Source: Armillaria gallica
Taxonomy: Eukaryota > Basidiomycota > Agaricomycetes > Agaricales > Physalacriaceae
Direction of reading: 5' to 3'
NCBI GenBank assembly: GCA_037576215.1
Contig: JBANDB010000003.1
Location: forward strand, 2,852,001 to 2,916,000
Length of the DNA stretch: 64,000 bases
Both the position numbers and the translations under genes were made by a program. Below are positions 34,370-45,510 of this stretch, one piece after another. Under the pieces are notes generated by a model. That model did no database searches. It had not been told where the DNA came from and saw only the letters and a list, made by a program, of their open reading frames with translations. How positions within the stretch are numbered: position 1 is the stretch's first letter; each line of letters begins with the position of its first letter.

Positions 34370-35240
34370 TTAAGATTAAAGCATTTTCCAAGGGAAATGG
34401 CCTCTGACATTGAAAAGAGCATGCTGCTTAATTTGCGTTGACCTTACACTAGAATGTCTTAGAGACTTGCCTGCCACTCTGTCGCTGCTATCGTCACCAT
34501 CATCGTATACAACAACTTTACTCGACCTTTCAAACGAGCGCCTACTCAAAATACTTGCGAAGCTGCCCGACGTCGAAAACTATCCTTGGTCTGGCGACTA
34601 CGTGCCGTCGACTGCCGACTCAATAAATTCGCCATGGCATATTATTTCGGATGAGTCTTCTATGCACTCGGCGGCGGCCCTTTACCTCTTTTCGAATGCT
34701 CCGCTTATCTTTCATTTACAAACTATACCTGTCCGTTACCCTTAGCCATCTCCGATCTCATAGTGCTCGTTCAGTGTCGCCGCATTTTCAGCGTTTCTTG
34801 AATGCCATCTACACATTTCAATCCTCCATCTGCGAACATGGAAAACAATATCATGGATCATGGGAAGAAGGGGACCCGACCACCCAAAGATGTCATTGAC
34901 ATGCATCAGCGGTACAGTAACGACCATCCGTGCCCTACCCTCCACTGCGGAGGTATCTACGGTTATTCGATCGGTTACTATCACGGGAAGCTATCAAAGA
35001 GATTTATAGGTGAAGGGGGCAAGTTCTCAAAGAGCCGGTGTTCTCACTTTGTTCACTCGATAGCGATGGGGTGCTCCTATGGTTCCGCACTCGGATTAGA
35101 GCTTGAGCGGGAGATGGAATCTAATGTAGAGGTCATGGAAGAGGCACAGTCTGGTTTCGGAACAGCTGTGTGGCCGACACTCCACGGTAAGTACTTGCGT
35201 ATTCCCACGCTGAACCTGTTGATGATTTTGATAATGATGC
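34370..35240 (+). pseudogene. F-box/LRR-like gene remnant 5
   Basis: Same start as remnant 4 (tttccaagggaaatggcctc block; LSNERLLKILAKLPDVENY). It lacks the leucine-rich middle: after ...CPLP-like sequence at 34740 it jumps to SHLRSHSARSVSPHFQRFLN and then to the C-terminal frame 34802-35464 (GKKGTRPPKDVIDMHQRYSN). A deletion derivative of remnant 4. Confidence 0.5.
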
Positions 35241-35249
35241 ATTGCGCTG

Positions 35250-35886
35250 AGCGTTCTCTGACCCAGATCTACGTCTCCTGGATCATTCTCGGTGGATCAC
35301 GAGTATCGAGGGGGAGACTCGTTGGGAGACATCGCCCAAAAATGATTCGCAAAGAAGGCGTAGTACAACTCAACGGCCATTTCTTCACACCAACAGATCG
35401 ACAATATGAACGAAAGATCAAGAATATCTTAAATAGCCAGAGAACCTGTAACATAAGAATCTGATTTGGGTGCACACGTTGGAGAGCAGAAGGTAGACAC
35501 CGCCGCAAATAGCTTTGTGAGTCATAAATCCACTATAAGCTCTTTCTTTATTCTCATGGTTTATTCCCAGAGTGGTTTCGGTATCGACTTGATATCGATG
35601 GTCCACCAGTATCTCTTCTGCTATTGATCCAGAGATTTCTCAGAGCTGGCGGAACAGAATCACCATAATTAATATGATGGATTAATACGCTGACTACTGA
35701 TGATCATGTTGAGATTGGAGCAGCTCGACGGACTCAGCTCGGTCGAAGTGATGTGATACTGACTCGTCTTAGACTCTTAGGTACCTGGGTACCTTCTTTC
35801 GGGTCTCCTGCATGGCTGTTTACTATTTAGTATATATATCCACTGGTTTTTCCCTTCAGGACCGGTAAAGCAGCCCCAGACCCATC
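35250..35886. repeat. Duplicated 5' flank of DUF6534 copy F
   Basis: Equivalent to 26986-27610 with the same block order. The TATA box of copy F is at 35831-35839 (TATATATAT). Confidence 0.55.
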
Positions 35887-37332
35887 ATGCAACCCATCGC
35901 CGCAGGTTACCCCATAGCAGAAGTGTAAGTTATATTCCTGGAATCGAGCAGTGGTATTTCCTGAGTCATCTTATTTCAGGACCGGACCTCTCGTCTGTCA
36001 AATTCTACTCTCAGTCTATCTAGTCCCTAACGCAATAATCTAGATCGTAGGCTGTCTCTTGAACTGGGGACTATTCGGGACCCTCTCTGTTCAGCTCTGT
36101 GCGTCACTCCCAGTCGTTCTCCGACACATTGTTTCTAACACATTCTCGTTAGATCTATACTATCTAGCGTTTCCGCATGACAGACGACTATTGAAATATC
36201 TTGTCTACGGCATATATACCATCGAATTTGTGCAGATGATGATTGTTGCCTACGACACGTTTGCAGTATTCGGGTATGGCTTCGGTGATATTGAAGCCCC
36301 GACTAGAATGGAACATTGTTGGCTCACTGTCCCTATCATGAGCGCTGTTGGTGCGTGGAGCATCTGCTACTCATTTGCTGTTACTTATCTCGAGTTCAGC
36401 CGCTGGTGTCGGGCAGGTCTTCTATGCATACCGAATCTTCATACTGTCAAAGTCACGAATCATTCCGATATTCGTCATTTGTGTTCGTTGTTGTGCACTT
36501 TTCTCCGTAGCAGCACAGTTCATCTATTTACAGGTATCCTTGACCAGTTCTGCGGCGGCTGTGACTACAGGCATTTACGCGTTCCAAGCAGGCTCGTTCA
36601 TCAAACTCAACAACCGGAAGACGTCCATCGCTGTCGGGGTGTGTAACTGACTATGCGCCCCAAGTCGATGATGCTGAATCATGTCCAGATTTGGTGTGGA
36701 GCCTCCGCCTTGTGTGATATCCTCATTGCTATCTGCATGACCTGTTACGCGAGCTCTTTCTCTATTTTAGTTGTCTTCATTGATGCTGATCCCATTTTCA
36801 TAGCTTATGCGCAGCAATACCAGTTTCCGTCGCACCCGAATGCTGATCACGAAGCTAATTCGTCTCACTATTGAAACGGGATCTGTGACAGGTACTTAAT
36901 CCGTCCCATCCACCATTGTCAGAATATTAACACCAGTTATTTTTAGCCATTGCCGCTGTGCTTAACCTTGCCCTTTTTATTGCATTCCCCTATCGAATTA
37001 TCTACATCACACCCGCCCTGCTCATGCCCAAACTATATACTAACACCATTTACATGGTGCTGAATTCCCGAATTCGAATTATCGGCGGACGGGATACCAA
37101 TATGTCTTCAAACAATATGAGCACCACGACCACGATGATAAGAGATGTCACCTCTCAATCTGGGGATGGGATGCAAGGACAGGCGCCAGTAATCACAATA
37201 TCTAATGAAGTATTCCACGATAATTATGAAATGGGTCAAATTAATGTAAGTCGTAGCGCTTCATGTGATTTATCGGAGCTGATTTTCTCCAAGGACAAAC
37301 CACAAGATGGCTGTATGAATCTCCCTGCGTAA
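35887..37332 (+). CDS. DUF6534 seven-helix membrane protein, copy F
   Basis: Exons: MQPIAAGYPIAEV, microexon, IVGCLLNWGLFGTLSVQL, YLYYLAFPHDRRLLKYLVY, FGYGFGDIEAPTRMEHCW, AAGVGQVFYAYRIFILSKSR, AGSFIKLNNRKTSIAVG, IWCGASALCDILIAICMTCY (GC donor at 36749), LMRSNTSFRRTRMLITKLIR, and the last exon AIAAVLNLALFIAFPYRIIY plus tail. The tail ends CMNLPA because one base is missing relative to copy E near the end, giving SKDKPQDG. Copy J ends in the same frame, so this may be the ancestral end. Probably functional. Confidence 0.8.
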
Positions 37333-37514
37333 CCGATCGACTACATTCTTTCAGCCGATAGCGCCGAGACTCGTCATCTCCTGGATTGTTAATAAGATAC
37401 ATGATCGACGTTGACGTCAAAGTTGACTAGAGAGCGAGATGAATTTAGACTCTGGGGATTAGGAAAGGAAACGAGTTCGTAGTAGTATGTCCTAGAATAT
37501 TAGTGGCAATATCT

Positions 37515-37787
37515 CTATTTATCATCTGGCGTCGGCACCTCGTCCAGGCTAGCCATAATTTCATGGGTAGTCTGAGTCTTTGCAAGCTTCCAACGCTGAC
37601 GAATTGGGAAATCTCTCCAGTCGGTATCAATGCCGTAGTAGTCGAGAAGCATTGGCGTCCATCGAAGGAAGAAATCTATGCACAGGTGACAATCGGGGCC
37701 TTGAAGACTGTCGAAGTCTCTTAAGAGCTGTATATATAAGTAAACGTCACAATATTCTGCAATTTCTCCTTGTACGTATGTGTGCAT
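37515..37787 (-). CDS. Conserved short ORF X, copy 2 (unknown)
   Basis: A 90-codon counterpart of the frame at 29247-29516, nearly identical (AEYCDVYLYIQLLRDF, LLDYYGIDTDWRDFPIRQ, SLDEVPTPDDK). It lies between DUF6534 copies F and I. Function unknown. Confidence 0.45.
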   Translation of the reverse strand: MHTYVQGEIAEYCDVYLYIQLLRDFDSLQGPDCHLCIDFFLRWTPMLLDYYGIDTDWRDFPIRQRWKLAKTQTTHEIMASLDEVPTPDDK

Positions 37788-37849
37788 ACAGCGATACGGA
37801 ATACAGAATAAGAATGGTATTTTAGTTACTTTGCCTCAGATCGCCTAGT

Positions 37850-38255
37850 CAGTGCCCCCAAAATCAAAACTGTTAGATCGACGTGGTACTTTACAAGCAT
37901 ATGGATGTGTTCAGATTTCCAAGCGTGCCCCTCATTCCCTCGGGGCACACGGCGGGTTCCTTGAGGGAGGCTCCTTCTCCAGTGCACAGCAATCATGCGC
38001 CGCCGGTTGGCTAGCTTTCACTCAGAGATGGTGCGCGCACTTGGTAATGAACAACGGATTTTTTTACAGTGGACGACCCCTTCTTTCGTTACTGCAAAGT
38101 CAATATGTTACCAGCTACGATATCGTTATCAGACCAGTTCAATATACTTTAATGGCCAAGACGACGACGGCCCCCTGCTCGCTCTATAAGCTATTTTCAA
38201 TCTTATGGGACGAGCTGCGAGTTATGCGGGAAGGCTCATACAGCTATCCTGTGAT
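37850..38255. repeat. Unit-internal spacer
   Basis: Second copy of the 29560-29990 spacer. A 151-codon + strand frame (37852-38307) runs through it, but it is not conserved in length in the sister units and is not called. Confidence 0.4.
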
Positions 38256-38260
38256 TTATC

Positions 38261-39670
38261 CTAGGGGAAAATTAGTTCTAAGAAGGCACACGGAGCACAA
38301 TGACTGACGCTCATTTGATCCGTTTCATAATCATCGTTGAATATCTCATTAGATATTGTGACAACAGGCGCCTGTCCCTGCATCCCTTCCGCAGGCCGTG
38401 TGCCTTCGGCTGATTGAGAGGTGGTGTCTCTTATCATCATCGTCGAGATGCTTATATCGATTGGAGACACATAGGCATCCCTTCCACCGGAAATTTGGAA
38501 TCGGGAATTTAGCACCATGTAAATGGTGTTAGCATATAGCTTTGGCACGAGAAGACCGGGAGTCATGAAGACAGCCCGATGGGGGAACGCGATAAAGAGG
38601 ACAAAGCTAAGCAAAGCCATAACAGCTAGAAGTGAGTTGGAAGTAAGCGGTGTTAGTATTCTGACAACGGAGGATAGTGCGAAGTAAATACCTGTGAAAG
38701 ATCACGCTTCAATAGTGAGACGAATTATCTTGGTGACCAGTAGTCGGGCGTGACGGAGATCAGTGGTGCTGCGCATAAGCTACAAAATAGTATCAGCGAC
38801 AATGATGATAACTGAAAGAGAGAAAGAGCTCGCGTAGTAAGTCATGCAGATAGCGATGAGGATATCACATAGAGCGGTAGCTCCGCACGAAACCTGGACA
38901 TGATTCAGCTGAAGAACTTGGGGATGTCCAGTCAGTTACACACCCCGATAGCGATACAAGTCTTCTGGTTGTTGAGTTCAGCGATGTTGTCTACCTTGTA
39001 ATATTCGACACCTATCATCATAGCCGTCACAGAACTAGTCAATGATACCTGTTAATAGATGAGCTAGAGTGCTACAGAGAAAAGGCACAGCAACGACGCA
39101 CACAAATGATGAATATCAGGATAATTCGCGATTTTGAAACCATGAAGATCCGGTATGCATAGAAGACCTGGCCGACGCATCGGACGCAAGAAGCTGAACC
39201 TATGATAAGTAGCAGAAGATAGGTGGCAAATGCTCTGCACACCAACAGCACTCATGATAGGGCCAATGAGCCAAAACAAAATGCCGAAGCCGTACCCAAA
39301 CACTGCAAACGCGTCGTGGGCAACGAGCACCGTCTGCACAAGTTCAATGACGTAGATTCCATAGACAAGGTATTTTATGAATCGCCTGTCATTCGGAAAT
39401 GCTAGATAGTATAGATCTAACAGGAATCCATTAGAAACAATCTGCTGGAGAATGACTCGAAGCTACGCACAGAGTTGCACAGAAAGTGTCCCGAAGAGTC
39501 CCCAGTTCAAGAGAGCGCCTACAATCTAAATTCTTGTGTTACGGACTGAATGGACGAAGTGCGCGACTTGACAAACGTAAGGTCCAGTGCTGAAATGAGT
39601 TGGCTCAGGAAATATGATTGCTCAATTCCACGATTATCACTTACAGTTCTGCTATGGGATAACCTGTGGG
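38261..39670 (-). pseudogene. DUF6534 membrane protein, copy I (start codon deleted)
   Basis: Exon order as in copy K. Where sister genes read ...gggacgggctgcatggtgtg (+ strand), copy I reads ...ggggggtgtg at about 39667-39676, so about 11 bp with the ATG and first codons are gone. No in-frame upstream ATG replaces it. There is also an in-frame 24-bp loss in the FGYGFGDMDALTRINF block (here FGYGFGILFWLIGP) and a 9-bp in-frame gain (CVRCVGQV region). The TM exons otherwise remain open. Confidence 0.72.
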
Positions 39671-40140
39671 GGGTGTGTCTGGGCTTGCTTTAGCGATCCT
39701 GTCGATTTATACTAAACATCCATGTGGGAGACTCAATTGAAGTGCTAAGACAGGTCAGATTCATGTCACCCTGACCATGCTGAAAAGGCACTCATCAGTG
39801 GTCAGCGCATAGCCTATCAAATTTATTACGACGAGTCTGTTCCCCTAGCTCAGAAGAAATCTCCGAAACAAGTTGTAACAGAGGTAGCGCAGCAATATCA
39901 AGTTGACCTTTAAATTTCTCCAGGGACAAACTATGAGAAGAAGGAAGATCATAATAGATTTATGACTTTTGCGTACTCTTCTAGAGCTAGTAAGTAATGG
40001 ACAGGTAGGCACCGTAGTTCGAAATGTTGATGAAGTGAGATTCCAAGTCAGGCAGGAGAAAAAGTTAAAAACCTCAATCAAGTTCAATTCAACAAGCGCG
40101 CGAGCACAAGATGATACAAATACACGTTTCAGGATACACC
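39671..40140. repeat. Shortened flank between DUF6534 I and NmrA copy N3
   Basis: Equivalent to 31421-32268 but with a deletion joining the DUF6534 flank (gaaggaagatcataatagattt, about 39960) directly to the NmrA 3' flank (gcgtactcttctagagct). This explains the shorter third unit. Confidence 0.55.
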
Positions 40141-41413
40141 TTAAGCCTTTAGTTGACGATCAATTTCAACCTCGACAAAGGCCAACAATCTTTCGTCCCT
40201 TTGGTCGGTTTCCATCCCAGGGCCTTGCCTCTGCTTTTCTCATAGTCGACTCGTGAGTTGGTGCCCAATGAAAAGAATAAAGGTTCTGCTTCGGCGTTGC
40301 TGAAAGGCGTGGGCTCTGGTGATCCGATACCTCGGCAGGTAAGACCCTCAGCTGCGGCTTTGGAAACATCGCACAAGCTGTACTCGTCACTGACAGTAAA
40401 GTAGATGCCAAATCGACCATGCTGGAACTAGGCGGGTGCAGAAGAGGGCGAGAGGGCGAGATCGAAGATGATCAAGTATAGATCGGCCACTGCAGGCATG
40501 ACCGTGAATAAGACACGAGAAATGAAAGGAAACAACATACTTTCGTTCACGTCAACATTTGGCCAACGATTCTTGCCCTCACAGACTACAGCACCTTGCT
40601 TCCTAGCAATGCTCGCCTCAACGAGGGCACGGACTTGGCTAATGAACGAACGTCGAAGGCCGTGCTTGTGTAGGATACCGGTGGGTACTCCATAAATAGT
40701 CGGAGGGAGAACTGTCTAGGTTCTCACATAACCTGTGTGATGTTTAGACAAGAGAGAGACGCCACAAATAAGCTGAGACCTTCGTTGTCTGCAGCGATAA
40801 CGGCGAGGTCGATATTGCGGTGAGGCTGACTTGGAGGGAGGGTCTCAAAAAGAGGGATATCGAGGTCCGAGTAGACGACATCGGTGCTATACAGCCCTCG
40901 AGCGTTGTCGGTAAGTTCGCCGGTGCTAGACCATCCGTCGGTTCATTATCGTGATAGAAGTCAACAAGCTAAGCTCACGGTGTGAATGAATCGGGGGCCT
41001 TCCCTGTCTTCTCGTAGCGGTCTTTAGCGCCTTGCAGAATCGCATGGGCTGCAGGAAGGTTGTCGCAGTCTGCCTGAGGGCTCGTCAGTTTTCTAACATC
41101 GCGAGAGTCCGTGGATTACACGCAGCAGCAAAGACGACGTCTGCCGCCGCCGCCGCCGCCTGGGCCCTCTACAACGCTAAATCAGAGTCACTTCCAGAGA
41201 CAGTTTTCAATCTCAAGGCCTCGTATCCAACGGGTGCCCTAGTAGGACGCAGAAGAATCGTGATGTCGAAGTTCTTGGAGTCCTTATGCTCGATAAGACG
41301 CGACAGGATCGTGCCTCCAATGTAACCTTTGGTTGCGTCAGTCTCCTTGTCGCAAGAAATACCATGGCGACGGACCTGTTGCTCCAGTAAAGAATGTGCT
41401 AACTTTTCGACAT
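40141..41413 (-). pseudogene. NmrA-like NAD(P)-binding gene, copy N3 (several lesions)
   Basis: It carries the same extra base and TAG as N2 just after the ATG (cta at 41399-41401). It also has its own nonsense codon where N4 encodes Glu in the PAEFQHGRF block (cta at 40428-40430), and a one-base deletion near 40190 that changes the C-terminus to CWPLSRLKL. A GCC repeat has expanded the alanine run before DVVFA. Not functional. Confidence 0.8.
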
Positions 41414-41689
41414 AGTGAGGGCGAATGGAAGAAATCGTCGAACAGTCCGTTTGTGGGTCATCTCAGCGTCATCGTTCATGATGTTGCGATATGAGTTGCC
41501 ATCGGGTTTGATGTCGTGGCAGAGAAGAGAGAATTTTAGTCGCAGTTTGATCAGTCGCCTATGAGAAGCTCTTACAAGAGTTTTGTTCGGTGAAAATTTT
41601 TGGCCCTCAAATGTAGATCGATTTAGGGCTTTCCTCGGGCCGGCCATCCGGGTGGTGAAATACACCGCTTTGACTTCGACCACCACCAG

Positions 41690-42540
41690 GCCCATTTTAA
41701 AATCAAAGCATTTTCCAAGGGAAATGGCCTCTGACATTGAAAAGAACATGCTGCTTAAATTGCGAGGACCTTATACTGGAATATCCTAGAGACTTGCCTA
41801 CCACTCTGAGTCGCTGCTATCGTCACCATCATCGTATTACTCGACCTTCTAAACGAGTGCCTACTCAAAATACTTGCTAAGCTGCCCGACGTTGTCGAAA
41901 ACTATCCTTGGTCTGGCAACTACGTGCCGTCGACTGCTGACTCAATAAATTCGCCATGGCAAATTATTTCGGATGAGTCTTCTATGCACTCAGCGCCGGC
42001 CCTTCACCTCTTTTCGAATGCTCCGCTTATCTTTCTTTTACAAACTATCCCTGTCCGTTACCCTTAGCCATCCCCGATCTCATAGTACTCGTTCAGTGTC
42101 ACCGCATTTTCAGCGTTTCTTGAATGCCATCTACACGTTTCAATCCTCCATTGACGTGAACTAGTGGTACTGTAACGACCATCCATGCACTACTCTCCAC
42201 TGTGGAGGTATCTACGTTTCTTCGATCGGTTACCATCGTGAGAAGCTATCACAAAGATTCCGAGGTGAAGAGGGCACGTTCGCAAAGAGCGAGTTTTCCC
42301 AACATTGCTCACTCGACAGCGATGGGGTGCTCCTATGGTTCTGCACTCGGATCAGAGCTTGAGATGGAGATGGAACCTAATGCAGAGGTCATGGAAGAGG
42401 CCCAGTCTGGTTTTGGAACAGCTATGTGGCCAACACTCCGTAGTGTTGCCTTGCTTATCCCCACGCTGACCCCAGTGACACAAGGCTTGGTCCGTCGATG
42501 ATTTTGATAATGATGAATTGGCGCTGAGCGTCTCCTGACC
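41690..42540 (+). pseudogene. F-box/LRR-like gene remnant 6
   Basis: Third unit copy. It starts at the ttccaagggaaatggcctc block and lacks the leucine-rich middle, as in remnant 5. It ends in the frame with SFPNIAHSTAMGCSYGSALG and LVRR at 42501. A further deletion removes the part between 42150 and 42170 relative to remnant 5. Confidence 0.5.
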
Positions 42541-42545
42541 CTGTT

Positions 42546-43147
42546 CTACGTCTCTTGGATCATTCTCAATGGATTACGAGTATCGATGGGAGGCTCGTTG
42601 GGAGATATCACCCAAAAATGGTTCGCAAAGAGAGCATAGTACAACTGAATGGCGCCTTCGTGTGACTTCTTCACACCAACAGATTGACCAGGTGATATAG
42701 GCAGAAGAACCTGCAGCATAAGATTCTGATCTCGACGCAAATGTTGGAGGTAGACACCGCCACAAATAGTTTGGTGAGTCATAAATACAGTATGACCCCG
42801 ATAAGTTTCTTTATTCTCATGAGTTATTCCCAGAGTGGTATTAGTATTAACTTGGTATCGAAGGACCACTAGTATCTCTTCTGCTATTGGTCCAGAGATT
42901 TATCTAAGCTGGCGGAATAGAATCACCATAATTAATATGATGGATTAATACGCTGACTACTGATGATCATGTTGAGACTGGAGCAGTTCGACGGACTCAG
43001 CTCGGTCGAAGTGATGTGATACTGACCCGTTTTAGATTATTAGGTAGGGTGCCTTCTTTCAAGTCCCCTGGATGGCTGTTTACTATTTAGTATATATATC
43101 CACAGATTCTTGCCCCTCACGACCAGTAAAGCAGCCTCAGACCCATC
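42546..43147. repeat. Duplicated 5' flank of DUF6534 copy G
   Basis: Equivalent to 26986-27610. The TATA box is at 43091-43099 (TATATATAT). The minus-strand frame 42546-42869 (107 codons, GVKKSHEGAIQLYYALFANH) is the longest version of the unrecognised stretch seen in the sister flanks. Confidence 0.5.
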
Positions 43148-44624
43148 ATGCAACCCATCCCCGCAGGTTACCCCATAGCAGAAGTGTAAGTCATAATCCT
43201 GGAATCGAGCAGTGGTATTTCCTGAGTCATCTTATTTCAGGTCCGGACCTATCGTTTGTGAAATTCCACTCTTAGTCTATCCAGTCTCTAACGCAAAAAA
43301 TTAGATCGTAGCCTGTCTCTTGAACTTGGGACTCTTCGGGACCCTTTCTGTTCAGCTATGTGCGTCACTCCGAGTCATTCTCCGACAAATTGTTTCTAAT
43401 ACATTCTCGTTAGATCTATACTATCTAGCATTTCCGAATGACAGACGATTCATAAAATATCTCGTTTATGGCATCTATGTCGTCGAATTTGTGCAGACAA
43501 TGGTCGTTGCCCACGACACGTTTGAAGCATTCGGGTATGGCTTCGGTGACGTTGAGGGTTTGACTAGCATGTTTGATAACTGGCTCACTGGCCCCATCAT
43601 GAGCGCTGTTGGTGCGCCACTGAGCTTTTGCTACCCATTCTCTGTTACTTACCATGAGTATAGCTGCCGGTGTCGGGCAGGTCTTCTATGCGTACCGGAT
43701 TTTCATATTGTCAAAGTCACGAATCATCCCGATATTCATTGTTTGCGTTCGTTGCTGTGCTCTTTCTCTGTATCAGCACAGTTCATCTATTTACAGATAT
43801 CCTTGACCAGTTCTGTGGCAGCTGTGACTACAGGCATTTACGCTTTCCAAGCAGACAATGTCCTTAAACTCAACAACCGGAAGACGTCCATCGCTATTGG
43901 GGTGTGTAACTGACTACGGGTCCCAAGTCCATGATACTGAACCGTGTCCAGATTTGGTGCGGAGCGTCCGCCCTATGTGATATCCTCATTGCTATCTGCA
44001 TGACCTGTTATGCGAGCTCTTTCTCTATTTTAGCTGTCTTCATTGATGCTGATCCTATTTTCGTAGCTTATGCGTGGCAATAATACCCGTTTCCGTCGCA
44101 CCAGAACACTGATCACAAAGCTAATTCGTCTCACTATTGAAACGGGATCTATAACAGGTATTTAATTCGTCCCATCCGTTGTCAGAAGACTAACCCCACT
44201 TACTTTAGCTGTTGTTTCTCTGCTCACTGTTATCCTCTTTTTGGTATTCCCACGTCAGACTTTCTACATGACACCCGCCAGTCTCATACCCAAACTATTT
44301 ACTAACACCATTTACATGGTACTGAATTCCCGAATTCGAATTATCGGCGGACGCGATACCTATATGTCTTCGACCGATATGAGCATCACAACCACGATGA
44401 TAGGAGATGTCACCTCTCAATCTGGGGACGGGATGCAAGGACGGGCACCAGTAGTCACAATACCTAATGAGGCATTCCACGATAATCATGAAATGGGTCA
44501 AATTAATGTAAGTCGTAGCGCTTCATGTAATTTATCGGAGCTGATTTTCCCCCCAGGACAAACCTCAAGATGGCTGTATGAATCTCCCTGCGTAACCGAT
44601 CGACTGCAGGCTTTCAGCCGATAG
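43148..44624 (+). CDS. DUF6534 seven-helix membrane protein, copy G
   Basis: Exons: MQPIPAGYPIAEV, microexon (SGPI), IVACLLNLGLFGTLSVQL, YLYYLAFPNDRRFIKYLVY, FGYGFGDVEGLTSMFDNW, AAGVGQVFYAYRIFILSKSR, SVAAVTTGIYAFQADNVLKL, IWCGASALCDILIAICMTCY with GC donor, LMRGNNTRFRRTRTLITKLI, VVSLLTVILFLVFPRQTFYM and the tail ending VTDRLQAFSR. Closest to copy E. All joins hold; probably functional. Confidence 0.82.
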
Positions 44625-44780
44625 CGCCGAGACTCGTCTCCTGGATTGTTAACAAGATACATGATCAACGTCGACATCGACGTCAAAGTTGACTAGAGAG
44701 CGAGATGAATTTAGAGTCTGGGGATCCGGGAAGGAAACGAGCTCGTAGTAGTATGTCCTAGAATATTAGTGGCAATATCT

Positions 44781-45053
44781 CTATTTATCATCTGGCGTCG
44801 GCACCTCGTCAAGGCTCGCCATAACTTCATGGGTAGTCTGAGTCTTTGCAAGCTTCCAACGCTGACGAATTGGGAAATCTTTCGAGTCGGTATCAATGCC
44901 GTAGTAGTCGAGAAACGTTAGGGTCCATCGAAGCAAGAAATCTATGCACAGGTGACAATCGGCGCCTTGAGGACTGTAAAAGTCTCTTAAGAACTGTATA
45001 TACAAGTAAATGTCACATTCTTCTGCAATTTCTCCTTGTACGTATGTGATCAT
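44781..45053 (-). CDS. Conserved short ORF X, copy 3 (unknown)
   Basis: A 90-codon third copy (MITYVQGEIAEECDIYLYIQ, FLDYYGIDTDSKDFPIRQ, SLDEVPTPDDK). More substitutions than between copies 1 and 2 but no stop. Lies between DUF6534 copies G and K. Function unknown. Confidence 0.45.
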   Translation of the reverse strand: MITYVQGEIAEECDIYLYIQFLRDFYSPQGADCHLCIDFLLRWTLTFLDYYGIDTDSKDFPIRQRWKLAKTQTTHEVMASLDEVPTPDDK

Positions 45054-45510
45054 ACAGCGATACGGAATCCAGAGTTTGAAGAATGGCGTTTTAGTTACTT
45101 TGTCTCAGATCACCCAAAATCAGATCGACGTGGTACTTTGCAAGCATATGGATGTGTTCAGATTTCCAAGCGTGCCCCTCAATTCCTCGGGGCGCACGGC
45201 GGGTTCCTTCGGCGGGTTCCTTGAGGGAGGCTCCTTCTCTAGTGCACAGCAATCACGCGCCGCCGGTAGGCTAGCTGTCACTCCGAGATGGTGCACGCAC
45301 TTGGTAATGAACAACTGATTTTTTACAGTGGACAACCCCTTCTTTCGTTACTCTAAAGTCAGTATGTTATTAGTTACGATGTTTTTATTAGATTAGTTTA
45401 ATATACTTCGACGGCGGCCCCCTGCTCGCTCTATAGTAAGCTATCTTCAATCTTATGGGGCGAGCTGCGAGTTATGCGGGAAGGCTCATACAGCTGTCCT
45501 GTGGTTTATC

